Assembly: GCA_946403845.1 (NCBI GenBank)
Contig: CAMJBL010000014.1
Coordinates: forward strand, 1 to 53,179
Reading direction: 5' to 3'
DNA: 53,179 nucleotides
Source: an uncultured Prevotella sp.
GTDB taxonomy: Bacteria > Bacteroidota > Bacteroidia > Bacteroidales > Bacteroidaceae
The position numbers and the translations under genes were made by a program. Shown piece by piece: positions 15,645 through 23,870 of this stretch; position 1 is the first letter of the stretch; each line of letters starts with the position of its first letter. The notes beneath the pieces are model-generated. The model saw only the letters and a list, made by a program, of their open reading frames with translations. It was not told the DNA's origin and ran no database searches.

Positions 15645-17003
15645 TTACTTGTCGAGTTCTGCAAGGTTCTCGGCTATCATCTCGTCGGTGACGGTGTAGT
15701 TCTGGAGATCACCCTTGATGAAGGCTTCGTAAGACGGCATGTCGATGAGGCCATGACCAGAGAGGTTGAAGAGAATAACCTTCTCCTCGCCAGACTCCTT
15801 GCACTTGTTGGCCTCGCGGATGGTAGCGGCGATGGCGTGGCAGCTCTCAGGAGCAGGGATGATACCCTCTGTACGAGCGAAGAGCATACCTGCCTCGAAG
15901 GTCTCGAGTTGTGGGATGTCGACACCATACATGTAACCATCCTTGATGAGCTGAGAGATAATCATGCCGGCTCCGTGGTAGCGCAGACCACCAGCGTGGA
16001 TGTTGCTGGGCTTGAAGTTGTGACCCAGGGTGAACATCGGCAGCAGTGGGGTGTAGCCAGCCTCATCACCAAAGTCGTAGCGGAACTGACCGCGAGTGAG
16101 CTTAGGACAGCTGTCGGGCTCTGCAGCGATGAACTCTGTGTTCTTGCCCTCGAGGATCTTGTGGCGCATGAAGGGGAAGGCGATACCACCGAAGTTAGAA
16201 CCACCACCGAAGCAGCCAATCACGATGTCGGGATATTCGCCAGCCATCTCCATCTGCTTCTCGGCCTCAAGACCGATGATGGTCTGGTGCAGACCTACGT
16301 GGTTGAGCACAGAACCCAGTGTATATTTACAATTAGGTGTGGTCGTGGCGAGCTCTACAGCCTCAGAGATGGCTGTTCCCAGAGAACCAGAGTGGGTGGG
16401 ATCCTTTGTCAGGATGTCCTTACCAGCACGGGTTGACATGGAGGGAGAACCCTCAACGACGGCACCGAAGGTACGCATGATGCTGGAGCGATAGGGCTTC
16501 TGCTGCATGGTGATCTTCACCTGATAGACGGCACAGTCGAGGCCGTAGATCTTGGCAGCATAGCTGAGGGCTGCACCCCACTGGCCGGCACCGGTCTCGG
16601 TGGTGACATTCTTCGTGCCTTCCTGCTTGGCATAGTAGCATTGGGGCAGGGCGGAGTTGATCTTATGAGAACCTAAGGGGTTTGTCGATTCGTTCTTGAA
16701 ATAGATGTGGGCAGGGGTGCCGAGGGCCTCTTCGAGGGCATAGGCACGTACCAATGGCGTGCTGCGATAATACTTGTACTTCTCGAGTACGTCTTCTGGA
16801 ATATCTATCCAACGGTGCTCGGTGTCAAGTTCCTGAACGCAGCACTCGCGGGGGAAGATGTGTGCCAGATCGTCGACACCCAAGGGCTGCTTGGTAGCAG
16901 GATGGATGGGAGGCATCGGCTTGTTGGGCATGTCGGCCTGAATGTTGTACCACTGTGTTGGGATTTCGCTCTCTTGGAGGATGAATTTTTTCTGTTTAGC
17001 CAT
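15645..17003 (-). CDS. TrpB2-type tryptophan synthase beta-like protein
   Basis: PLP enzyme of 452 residues. The length and the long N-terminal region (FILQESEIPTQWYNIQADMP, PRECCVQE) are those of TrpB2 rather than the roughly 400-residue TrpB1. The PLP lysine is in NPLGSHKINSAL, the substrate-binding segment is TETGAGQWGAAL, and the phosphate loop is GCFGGGSNFGG. TrpB2 enzymes join indole and serine to give tryptophan and often work without TrpA. No trpA or other trp gene is nearby, which fits salvage of free indole. The ATG at 17003 is chosen over an in-frame TTG at 17039 that lies in the promoter. Confidence 0.93.
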   Translation of the reverse strand: MAKQKKFILQESEIPTQWYNIQADMPNKPMPPIHPATKQPLGVDDLAHIFPRECCVQELDTEHRWIDIPEDVLEKYKYYRSTPLVRAYALEEALGTPAHIYFKNESTNPLGSHKINSALPQCYYAKQEGTKNVTTETGAGQWGAALSYAAKIYGLDCAVYQVKITMQQKPYRSSIMRTFGAVVEGSPSMSTRAGKDILTKDPTHSGSLGTAISEAVELATTTPNCKYTLGSVLNHVGLHQTIIGLEAEKQMEMAGEYPDIVIGCFGGGSNFGGIAFPFMRHKILEGKNTEFIAAEPDSCPKLTRGQFRYDFGDEAGYTPLLPMFTLGHNFKPSNIHAGGLRYHGAGMIISQLIKDGYMYGVDIPQLETFEAGMLFARTEGIIPAPESCHAIAATIREANKCKESGEEKVILFNLSGHGLIDMPSYEAFIKGDLQNYTVTDEMIAENLAELDK

Positions 17004-17036
17004 AATTGTAAAGTTTTGGATTAAGATATCCGCGTG

Positions 17037-17082
17037 CAAAGATACAATAAAAAAGTGAAAAGTAAACAGCGAAAAGAGAAAA
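17037..17082 (-). promoter_or_regulatory. -7 element of the TrpB2 gene next to a heptamer array
   Basis: TATCTTTG on the minus strand at 17044-17037. Four degenerate heptamers lie just upstream at 17055-17082 (GTGAAAA, GTAAACA, GCGAAAA, GAGAAAA), occupying the position where a -33 element would be. Confidence 0.55.
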
Positions 17083-17112
17083 ATTTGCTGCCGTACACAA
17101 AAATAGCCGTAA

Positions 17113-18801
17113 TTATTCCTTCAGGCTGTCCATGAATTCCTTGGGCTGGACGCCGTAATATTTCTTGAAACAGGTGGAGAAATATTTCGGATCCTGGAAT
17201 CCTACCTTATAGGCCAGGTCGCTGACACGCATGCTGGGATCTTTCTCTGCCAGGCGACGGGCCTCCTTCATGCGTACGTCGCGGATGAAGGCGTTGACAT
17301 TCATGCCGGTGATGGCACGGAGCTTATTGTAGAGGGTCGACGAACTGGCACCCATATCGGCGGCAAAGGCGTCGCGGTCGTATTCGGAGTCGTCGAGATG
17401 TGCGTGGACGCAACTCAGGGCCTTCTCCAGGAACAACTGCTCGGGGGTGAGGACGATTTCCGGTTGGCCGTCGCTGTTATCGCCGGTTCGCTGGGCAAAG
17501 TCCTGCAGGGTACGGCGGCGATTTTCAATGATGTTGTCGATACGTAATCGCAAGTCGCCAAGACGGAAAGGCTTGGTGAGATACTCGTCGGCACCGATCT
17601 TGAGGGCCTCCTGTTCGTCTTCCTCCTGAGTGTTAGCGGTCAGGAGGATGATGGGCAGGTAACTGTAGTTGGGGTCTTCCTTGAGCTCGCGCGTCAGTTC
17701 GAGTCCCGTCATCTCGGGCATCATCACATCAGAGACGATGAGGTCGAGCGGGGTCTTGTGGACGATTTTGAGTGCTTCCTTACCGTTCTTGGCTACCAGG
17801 ACGTGGTATTGGCTCTTCAGGATATGATGCATCAGCATAAGCAGCTCGGGGTTGTCCTCTACAATCAAAATGCGGTAGGCATCGTCGACCAGCAGATCGT
17901 TTGACATCATCTCTGAGTTCATGGTGCTGACGTCTGGTGTCATCGGGGTGGCGTCAACGATGACCTCCTTGGGCATGGTGATGTCGATCTCGTGCTTCTC
18001 GTCAATCTGATCAGGCCTGAAGGATTCTTTGGTAATGGGTATTTTGATGTTGAAGGTGGTGCCCTTGCCTTCTTCGCTTTCGCAGCTGATGGTGCCATTG
18101 TGCAAGCGTACCAGGTCGCGAGTCAGGGCAAGGCCGAGTCCGGTGCCAATGGTTTTATGCTGTCGGTATTCACCGTCATAGAACCGCTCGAAGAGGTTTT
18201 TCATCTTTTCCTTGGGAATACCGCTACCCGTATCGCGTACATTAATAAATATAGAGTCGTAGTTGCGACTCGTCCTCACTTGGAGTGATACCTCGCCTTC
18301 GTTGGTGTATTTGGCCGCGTTTGACAAGAGGTTGTAGATGACTTTGTCGAGTTTGTCGGTGTCTATCCATCCCATCATGCTCTGCGGATTGCATTCGATG
18401 GAGAATTTAAGGTGCTTCTTGTCCATGAGGGGTTGCAGACAACAGGCGGTATTGTAGATGTATTGCATCACGTCGCCTTGTGCTACCACCAGTTTTAATT
18501 CGCCGGCTTGCGATTTACTGGTTTCGAGAATTTGTTGCAGCAGGCGGACCATGCGCTGGATATTCATCTGCATGAGATCATACTCCTTGTCGTGCTCAGG
18601 GACGTCCTCGCGTAATTGGTCCACGGAGGCTGAGATGACTGTGAGGGGTGTCAGCAATTCGTGGGTAATATTGGTGAAGATCTGCCCCATCTGCAGTTGC
18701 CGTCTGACGCGCACACTACGTTGGTAGACACTCCTTCCGAACAGAATGACTATCGACAAAATGATTAAAATGGCTAAAATGAGTATAATCCGTAGGCTCA
18801 T
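17113..18801 (-). CDS. hybrid two-component system protein without a sensor domain
   Basis: 562 residues: one N-terminal transmembrane helix (RIILILAILIILSIVILFG), a histidine kinase with H-box THELLTPLTVIS, N-box LLSNAAKYT, and the ATP-site motifs DTGSGIP and GTGLGLAL, a receiver domain (ILIVEDN, phospho-acceptor in DLIVSDVMMPEMTG), and an AraC-type DNA-binding domain ending LAYKVGFQDPKYFSTCFKKYYGV. This is the architecture of Bacteroidetes hybrid two-component systems, but the large periplasmic sensor is missing. The start at 18801 is supported by a good promoter 21 bases upstream; the longer frame to 18963 would include that promoter. It must sense through a partner or through the membrane helix. 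Its targets are unknown. Confidence 0.9.
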   Translation of the reverse strand: MSLRIILILAILIILSIVILFGRSVYQRSVRVRRQLQMGQIFTNITHELLTPLTVISASVDQLREDVPEHDKEYDLMQMNIQRMVRLLQQILETSKSQAGELKLVVAQGDVMQYIYNTACCLQPLMDKKHLKFSIECNPQSMMGWIDTDKLDKVIYNLLSNAAKYTNEGEVSLQVRTSRNYDSIFINVRDTGSGIPKEKMKNLFERFYDGEYRQHKTIGTGLGLALTRDLVRLHNGTISCESEEGKGTTFNIKIPITKESFRPDQIDEKHEIDITMPKEVIVDATPMTPDVSTMNSEMMSNDLLVDDAYRILIVEDNPELLMLMHHILKSQYHVLVAKNGKEALKIVHKTPLDLIVSDVMMPEMTGLELTRELKEDPNYSYLPIILLTANTQEEDEQEALKIGADEYLTKPFRLGDLRLRIDNIIENRRRTLQDFAQRTGDNSDGQPEIVLTPEQLFLEKALSCVHAHLDDSEYDRDAFAADMGASSSTLYNKLRAITGMNVNAFIRDVRMKEARRLAEKDPSMRVSDLAYKVGFQDPKYFSTCFKKYYGVQPKEFMDSLKE

Positions 18802-18821
18802 GTCGATTCGTTTTGTTGGTG

Positions 18822-18851
18822 CAAAGATAAGAAAATTACGCGAATTCTCAA
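18822..18851 (-). promoter_or_regulatory. promoter of the sensorless hybrid kinase
   Basis: On the minus strand TTG at 18851-18849, a 19-base spacer, then TATCTTTG at 18829-18822. Confidence 0.75.
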
Positions 18852-19051
18852 CTTTTTTGGAGAAAAAGATGCATTTTGGGGTGCAAAAAAGTAGAAAAAA
18901 CGTGAAAATGGGTCGAAAAATTGCGAAATCACGATTTTTAAACCTCAAATAATTATTAATCAACCTCTATAATGATTTTTACACCTATCTTTGCAGCAGA
19001 AAAGATTTTTAATGGTTAAGGTTTATGGTTGATTAATTTAGTTTTTATGAA

Positions 19052-19077
19052 AAAGGCTCGTTGTGAAACGAGCCTTT
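19052..19077 (-). terminator. terminator downstream of trxB (bidirectional hairpin)
   Basis: An 11-bp perfect stem (AAAGGCTCGTT with AACGAGCCTTT) and a 4-base loop. It is flanked by T-runs on both strands, so it can end trxB transcription from the right as well as any plus-strand transcript that starts near 19000. Confidence 0.9.
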
Positions 19078-19108
19078 TTTGCGTTTTATACTTTCCTATA
19101 TGTGAACC

Positions 19109-20038
19109 TTATCTGTTCAGTAAGTATCTTTCTGCTTCGATGGCGGCCTGACAACCAGAGCCTGCCGCAGAGACAGCCTGACGGTAAACAGGGTCGGCAC
19201 AGTCGCCGGCAACGAATACGCCAGGAATCTTGGTCTTTGGCGTACCGTCGATCTTCTTCAGATAACCCACCTCATCCGTTTCCAGCCACGCCTTAAAGAT
19301 ATCCGTATTCGGCTTGTGACCAATCGCCAGGAAGAAACCATCGATGGCAATGTCGACGAATGATTCGTCTGCTTCATCCTTACGCTTTACCAGATGGGCG
19401 CCTTCTACACCGTTCTCGCCGAAGAGACCAATGGTGTTGTGCTCAAACAGTATTTCGATGTTCTCAGCGGCTTTGACGCGCTGCTGCATGACCTGTGAGG
19501 CACGGAGGAAGGGCTTGCGGACAATGAGGTAGACTTTCTTTGCGAGGCCGGAGAGGTAGAGGGCATCTTCGCAGGCCGTATCACCTCCACCGACAACGGC
19601 CACCGTCTTCTTGCGATAGAAGAAACCGTCGCAGGTGGCGCAGGCAGAGACACCCATACCATTGTATTTACGCTCATCGTCGAGTCCAAGATATTTTGCC
19701 GAGGCGCCTGTGGCTATGATGACAGTGTCGGCCTCAATCTCTGTACCGTCGTCTGCTGTACATAGGTAGGGAGCCTTTGAGAAATCTACTTTCACGATTT
19801 CGCCATCCCGTATATCCGTACCAAAGCGCTCTGCCTGCTCTCTGAGGTCCATCATCATCTGATTGCCGTCGACGCCCTGAGGATAGCCGGGGAAATTCTC
19901 GACTTCCGTGGTTTGGGTCAACTGACCACCAGGCTGCATTCCGCAGTACTCAATGGGATTAAGATTGGCTCTTGAGGCATAAATGGCAGCCGTGTATCCG
20001 GCGGGACCGCTACCGATGATCAAACATTTGGTCTTCAT
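19109..20038 (-). CDS. trxB: thioredoxin reductase
   Basis: NADPH-dependent flavoenzyme of 309 residues that reduces thioredoxin. Seen: the FAD fold GSGPAGYTAAIYASRANL, the redox pair in SACATCDGFFY, the NADPH-binding VVGGGDTACEDALYL, and the second FAD motif GVFVAGDCAD. The start and length fit the low-molecular-weight bacterial type. A glutathione peroxidase gene lies directly upstream on the same strand; the 37 bases between them are filled by a nonamer array, so the two may be co-transcribed as an antioxidant pair. Confidence 0.96.
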   Translation of the reverse strand: MKTKCLIIGSGPAGYTAAIYASRANLNPIEYCGMQPGGQLTQTTEVENFPGYPQGVDGNQMMMDLREQAERFGTDIRDGEIVKVDFSKAPYLCTADDGTEIEADTVIIATGASAKYLGLDDERKYNGMGVSACATCDGFFYRKKTVAVVGGGDTACEDALYLSGLAKKVYLIVRKPFLRASQVMQQRVKAAENIEILFEHNTIGLFGENGVEGAHLVKRKDEADESFVDIAIDGFFLAIGHKPNTDIFKAWLETDEVGYLKKIDGTPKTKIPGVFVAGDCADPVYRQAVSAAGSGCQAAIEAERYLLNR

Positions 20039-20041
20039 GAT

Positions 20042-20077
20042 CGGATGATTCAGAATATTCGGATGATTCAGATGATT
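20042..20077. repeat. nonamer array between trxB and the peroxidase gene, 4 units
   Basis: CGGATGATT, CAGAATATT, CGGATGATT, CAGATGATT. The array fills the intergenic gap and runs into the stop codon of the upstream gene. Confidence 0.7.
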
Positions 20078-20627
20078 AGTGAAGCAGCAGTTCGATCTGT
20101 GCTGCGATGTTCTCGATTTTCTCCGTGGGCTCGAAACGGGCTACGACCTGTCCTTTCTTGTTGATCAGGAACTTGGTGAAGTTCCATTTGATGTCCGGCT
20201 TCTGCTGATAGTCGGGATCAGCCTTTGAGAGCATGTCGTCGAGAATGTGGGCAATGGGGTGTTCCATATCCCAACCGGCAAAACCTTTTTCCTGCTGAAG
20301 GAACTTGAACAGCGGATCGGCATCGTCGCCATTCACCTTGACTTTCTTGAAACGGGGAAATTCTGTGCCGAAATTAAGCTTGCAGAACTCATGGATACTC
20401 TCGTCGGTGCCAGGGGCCTGCTGACCGAATTGGTTGCAGGGGAAGTCAAGAATCTCAAAACCCTGAGCATGATACTTCTTGTAGAGGGTCTCCAGTTCAT
20501 CATACTGAGGTGTAAAGCCACATTTTGTAGCTGTATTCACGATGAGTAACACTTCATTGGCGTATTCCTTGAGGGATACGTCCTTGTTTTTTCTGTCCTT
20601 GACAGAGAAATCATAAATAGTCTTCAT
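20076..20627 (-). CDS. glutathione peroxidase family protein (cysteine type)
   Basis: 183 residues. The active site lies in VNTATKCGFTPQY, with cysteine where animal enzymes have selenocysteine. The second motif LDFPCNQFGQQAPG and the downstream WNFTKFLINKKG (catalytic Trp and Asn) are present. Such bacterial enzymes usually use thioredoxin rather than glutathione, which fits the trxB gene immediately downstream. It is cytoplasmic, with no signal peptide. The promoter at 20663 carries a perfect 7-1-7 dyad over its -33 element. Confidence 0.93.
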   Translation of the reverse strand: MKTIYDFSVKDRKNKDVSLKEYANEVLLIVNTATKCGFTPQYDELETLYKKYHAQGFEILDFPCNQFGQQAPGTDESIHEFCKLNFGTEFPRFKKVKVNGDDADPLFKFLQQEKGFAGWDMEHPIAHILDDMLSKADPDYQQKPDIKWNFTKFLINKKGQVVARFEPTEKIENIAAQIELLLH

Positions 20628-20662
20628 TTTCTATTTTAAAATAATGTGTAGGTTCGTGGGTA

Positions 20663-20694
20663 CAAAGATAGGTATTTTATTTGGCAATGCCAAA
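20663..20694 (-). promoter_or_regulatory. peroxidase/trxB promoter with overlapping palindrome
   Basis: On the minus strand TTG at 20693-20691, a 20-base spacer, then TATCTTTG at 20670-20663. The palindrome TTTGGCAATGCCAAA at 20680-20694 covers the -33 element and could be a repressor or activator site. Confidence 0.65.
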
Positions 20695-20710
20695 CAAAAT
20701 ACAAAAAAAA

Positions 20711-21628
20711 TCATTTCAATCCCCAGGCACTCTTGATATTCTCTATTCCCAGCGTCTCCACATGGTTTTCTGTATCGTCGTCGAGGTTGCAGAAGAAATC
20801 GATGCCGGTGAGTGTTTCCAGTTCACGGATATTCGTCACATAGGGACTCAGCTGATAGTTGCCTTGGTTGTCCTTGGGAAAATCGGAGTCCTTGTCTTTG
20901 TGCTCGATCCAGAAAGCCAAGGCTTTATATCCGCTTTTGTTCTTGCAGAGGATAGCCATGAAGAAATACTTAGGTATAATCAGGCCATTGGAAAGGGTAC
21001 GTGAAATCTGGTCGCTGCGATCGATGGTGCCTCCTTTGCAGACATAGAGGGTGTCGCGGAAAGCGCCTCGGTTCCAGTTCCTCACCTGCTGCTCCATCGT
21101 AGCCCAGACGCCTGCATTGAAGACATTGCGCTGTGGCTGCATGTTGGTAAGGAAGAAGGTCTGACGATTGGCTTCCTTGGAGTACTGGCGGTCTGCTGAC
21201 GGACAGATATGTCCGTGATCATATCCCGAGCTCCAGAATGGGTCGAAAGGCGTACCGTCGCCCGTTGTGAAATAATTGGCATAGTCCAACTGATCGTCGT
21301 AGGGATAGCCTTCCTGATAACGTCCGACGCTGCCCCCGTAGTTGCCGTCATGCATCTGATAGCACGACCAGCGCTGCGACTTCTTCTGTGTGTCCCATTC
21401 CGTGCAGAAGTTCACACCGTATTTGTCGTTGGTGCGGTGTACCAAAACAATGCTTTGACCTCCCTTCAGTTTGGGAAACTCCAGACGGACTGCTTCCGGA
21501 TAGACACTCGTCAGATTCTTGTTCTTGTTTTCTGCAATGCCAGGCAACTTCGCATCGTTCTCATCCTTGCTACACGAGAGAACGATGAGCAAGGCGAGCA
21601 GGGGTAGTAGGGTTTTTAGTAATTTCAT
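20711..21628 (-). CDS. DNA/RNA non-specific endonuclease, lipoprotein
   Basis: 305 residues. The signal peptide MKLLKTLLPLLALLIVLSC ends in a lipobox. The mature protein begins C-S-K-D-E-N-D, an acidic start like Bacteroidetes signals that send lipoproteins to the cell surface. The nuclease domain is of the NUC1/NucA type: the catalytic histidine is in DHGHICPSADR (most relatives have DRGH), and the metal-binding asparagine is in TNMQPQRNVFNAGVWATMEQ. It should cut double- and single-stranded DNA and RNA outside the cell. The ATG at 21628 begins the signal peptide; the longer frame to 21673 would not. It lies close to two OB-fold-like lipoproteins, a TonB receptor and a second secreted nuclease. 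Confidence 0.9.
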   Translation of the reverse strand: MKLLKTLLPLLALLIVLSCSKDENDAKLPGIAENKNKNLTSVYPEAVRLEFPKLKGGQSIVLVHRTNDKYGVNFCTEWDTQKKSQRWSCYQMHDGNYGGSVGRYQEGYPYDDQLDYANYFTTGDGTPFDPFWSSGYDHGHICPSADRQYSKEANRQTFFLTNMQPQRNVFNAGVWATMEQQVRNWNRGAFRDTLYVCKGGTIDRSDQISRTLSNGLIIPKYFFMAILCKNKSGYKALAFWIEHKDKDSDFPKDNQGNYQLSPYVTNIRELETLTGIDFFCNLDDDTENHVETLGIENIKSAWGLK

Positions 21629-21720
21629 ATTTATCATCTTTGAATGAAGAAGGTGCGACCATGGCATATGCAACTACCATCGACGCACCCTCCCGGTTAT
21701 AATTCCTGTGATATTGTATC

Positions 21721-21975
21721 TTACTTCTTCGCAGCCTTACCGTAGCGGCTCATGAACTTATCAACACGACCTGCGGTGTCAACGAGCTTGCTCTTACCAG
21801 TATAGAACGGGTGAGAGGTGCTAGAGATTTCGACTTTTACCACTGGGTAAGTTTCGCCTTCGAATTCCACTGTGTCATTCGTCTTTGCTGTGGACTTCGA
21901 GAGGAACATATCGCCGTTGGACATGTCCTTGAACACGACGGGGCGATAGTTTTCTGGATGAATTCCTTTTTTCAT
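21721..21975 (-). CDS. rpmE2: 50S ribosomal protein L31 type B
   Basis: 84 residues beginning [20 protein letters not shown], with [24 protein letters not shown] in the C-terminal half. The zinc-binding cysteines of type A L31 are absent, so this is the zinc-independent type B form. It has its own strong promoter (22026-22056). A hairpin with a 6-bp base (21652-21657 with 21684-21689) follows the stop and may attenuate read-through into the nuclease gene. Confidence 0.96.
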   Translation of the reverse strand: MKKGIHPENYRPVVFKDMSNGDMFLSKSTAKTNDTVEFEGETYPVVKVEISSTSHPFYTGKSKLVDTAGRVDKFMSRYGKAAKK

Positions 21976-22025
21976 TTTGAGTTAAAATATTAATGTTTAA
22001 AACCTATTTGCGCATAAAGCGGCTG

Positions 22026-22056
22026 CAAAGGTACGAAGATTTTTCGGATCTCGCAA
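22026..22056 (-). promoter_or_regulatory. rpmE2 promoter
   Basis: On the minus strand TTG at 22056-22054, a 20-base spacer, then TACCTTTG at 22033-22026. Confidence 0.75.
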
Positions 22057-22072
22057 ACTTTTCGGTGATTTT

Positions 22073-23818
22073 TTATCTTTTACGTGCTGATGACTTGCCA
22101 TTTAGCGTGTAAATGTAGCTGTTGTTTGCTGATGTTTCAGGGGTATTGCCCTTATAGTTTACCAGTTTGCCACAGATAACCACCTCATCGCCTGCCTTGG
22201 GTAGTGTCCACGACTCATCGCTGTACTTCACGTTGCCAAGATACAAGGTGCGGAAGACGTAGAATTTGTCGTCTTTGTCTGTACCGTCGTCCGAGATATA
22301 GAACGTGCAGTTGCCATATTGGGTATTGAACTGGTTCTTATCTGTAATCTCAATAATCTTGCCTTTGATGAAATAGTCCGTTTCTGTGGTCTTGTCGCCC
22401 TCGAGGGTGGCAATGAAGGCATTAGCCTCTGCGGGAGTGAAGGGGGCGTCTGCCGTTGTTCCCTTGTCAGCTGTGGTTTCGCCACCACCGCCGCCATTGT
22501 CATCTAAGGATGTCTTGCCATTTAGCGAGTAGATATAACTCTTGTTGGCTGATGTTTCCGGGGTGTTACCCTTGTAGTTCACCAGTTTACCGCAGATAAT
22601 CACCTCATCGCCAGCCTTAGGCAGTGCCCATGAGTCATCGGTATATTTCACGTTGCCAAGATACAAGGTACGGAAGACGTAGAATTTGTCGTCCTTGTCT
22701 TTACCATCGTCAGAGATGTAGAACGAGCAGTTGCCATATTGGGTATTGAACTGGTTTTTATCTGTGATTTCGATGATCTTACCCTTGATGTAGAAATCCT
22801 TGTCGGTTTCTGTATCAGCGGCCAATGTAGCAATGTAGGCATTAGCCTGAGCAGGTGTAAACGGATTGTCAAGCGTTCCACCATTTGTTGTAGGTGTATC
22901 ACCGCCGCCGCCACCACCGGTCTTGCCGTTCAGCGAATAGAGATAGCCGGTGTTCTGAGCAGTCTCAGGGGTGTTGCCCCTGAAGTTGACGACCTTACCA
23001 CAAACAATCACTTCGTCGCCTTCATTGAGCAGGTCACCTTCGGTATACTTCTTGTTGCCGAGATAGAGAACGCGGTAGGCTGTAAAGACGGCATCGTAGC
23101 CTTCGTCAATCATGGTGAACGTAGCGTTACCAAACTGGGTTCCGAACTGTTCGGTAATGGTCTTTACCTTACCCTTGATATAAACTTGATCGGCTGAGGT
23201 GACATCAGCACCTAACGTGTTGAGGTAATTCAGCACACCTGCCACATTGTACGGATCCGTCTGTGTACCCGTTCCTTTTGCTTCGGCTGTTGTGCTTTCG
23301 GGCACCTCAACGCCCTTGCCGTTGATGGAAACGACATAGGCCTTGTTCTGCACGGTCTCAGGCGTACTGCCACGATAGTTGACAATCTTGCCGCAGATGA
23401 CGACGACATCTTCCTCCTGGATATTCACGTCGTTCTCGTTGTTGTACTTCTTGTTGCCAAGGTACAAGCCACGGTAGAAGGTAAACTGGTTGGTGCCCTC
23501 GTCCGTATCAGAGATTACGAACTGTGCATTGCCGTACTGGGTGCTGAAAGCCTCTTTCACAGAAGTTACCACACCTGTGACATAGATGTCCTTTGTCGAC
23601 TCCACATCGGGACCGAGCTCTTCGAGGTAGGCCAGAACGCCAGCCACGTTGAAGGGACTGTCCTTGGTGCCGTCGCCAGCAGGTTCGATGACTACTTTCT
23701 CTGGGTCAGGCTCGAGATAATCGAGCGGGTTGTTGAATGGCATGGGCACATCCTCACACGAAGTGAAGGTGCCGAGCGCGATGGCAGCCGCCATCAGTAT
23801 GTTATAGATCTTTTTCAT
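22073..23818 (-). CDS. lipoprotein with four tandem OB-fold-like repeats (DUF6359-like)
   Basis: 581 residues with signal peptide and lipobox (GTFTSC, then E-D-V, an acidic surface-type start). Four repeats of about 115 residues start near residues 50, 183, 313 and 453. Each follows the same pattern: AGVLAYLEEL, DIYVTGVVTSV, QFGNATFxxxD, LYLGNKKY, then GDEVVICGKLVNYKGNTPET and ending YSLNGK. The alternation of short strands with xVxGxVxxxxxYxG resembles the OB folds found in secreted nucleases. Glycine-rich linkers separate the last repeats. Repeats 3 and 4 are nearly identical even at DNA level (about 420 bp apart), so they duplicated recently. Proposed role: binding nucleic acid at the surface. 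This is inference. Confidence 0.8.
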   Translation of the reverse strand: MKKIYNILMAAAIALGTFTSCEDVPMPFNNPLDYLEPDPEKVVIEPAGDGTKDSPFNVAGVLAYLEELGPDVESTKDIYVTGVVTSVKEAFSTQYGNAQFVISDTDEGTNQFTFYRGLYLGNKKYNNENDVNIQEEDVVVICGKIVNYRGSTPETVQNKAYVVSINGKGVEVPESTTAEAKGTGTQTDPYNVAGVLNYLNTLGADVTSADQVYIKGKVKTITEQFGTQFGNATFTMIDEGYDAVFTAYRVLYLGNKKYTEGDLLNEGDEVIVCGKVVNFRGNTPETAQNTGYLYSLNGKTGGGGGGDTPTTNGGTLDNPFTPAQANAYIATLAADTETDKDFYIKGKIIEITDKNQFNTQYGNCSFYISDDGKDKDDKFYVFRTLYLGNVKYTDDSWALPKAGDEVIICGKLVNYKGNTPETSANKSYIYSLNGKTSLDDNGGGGGETTADKGTTADAPFTPAEANAFIATLEGDKTTETDYFIKGKIIEITDKNQFNTQYGNCTFYISDDGTDKDDKFYVFRTLYLGNVKYSDESWTLPKAGDEVVICGKLVNYKGNTPETSANNSYIYTLNGKSSARKR

Positions 23819-23821
23819 ATT

Positions 23822-23870
23822 CTCTAAACTATAAACTCTAAACTATAAACTATAAACTCAAAACTCTCAC
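23822..23870. repeat. heptamer array, CTATAAA type, 7 units
   Basis: CTCTAAA, CTATAAA, CTCTAAA, CTATAAA, CTATAAA, CTCAAAA, CTCTCAC. The stop codon of the DUF5689-like gene lies in the last unit. The array fills the gap between the two lipoprotein genes. Confidence 0.85.

Noticed and set aside
18755..18785. Possible nonamer array in the hybrid kinase helix (units near AAATGATTA)
   Set aside because: Only about three loose units, and the sequence is explained by the Ile/Leu codons of a membrane helix.
18802..18963. N-terminal extension of the hybrid kinase
   Set aside because: The extension contains the promoter (18822-18851) and has no folded-domain pattern.
20530..20560. Selenocysteine in the glutathione peroxidase
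   Set aside because: The active-site codon is cysteine (TKCGF) and no in-frame TGA is present.
21652..21689. Terminator between rpmE2 and the nuclease gene
   Set aside because: Only a 6-bp base pairs cleanly, with a long loop and no real T-run, so it is mentioned only as a possible attenuating hairpin.
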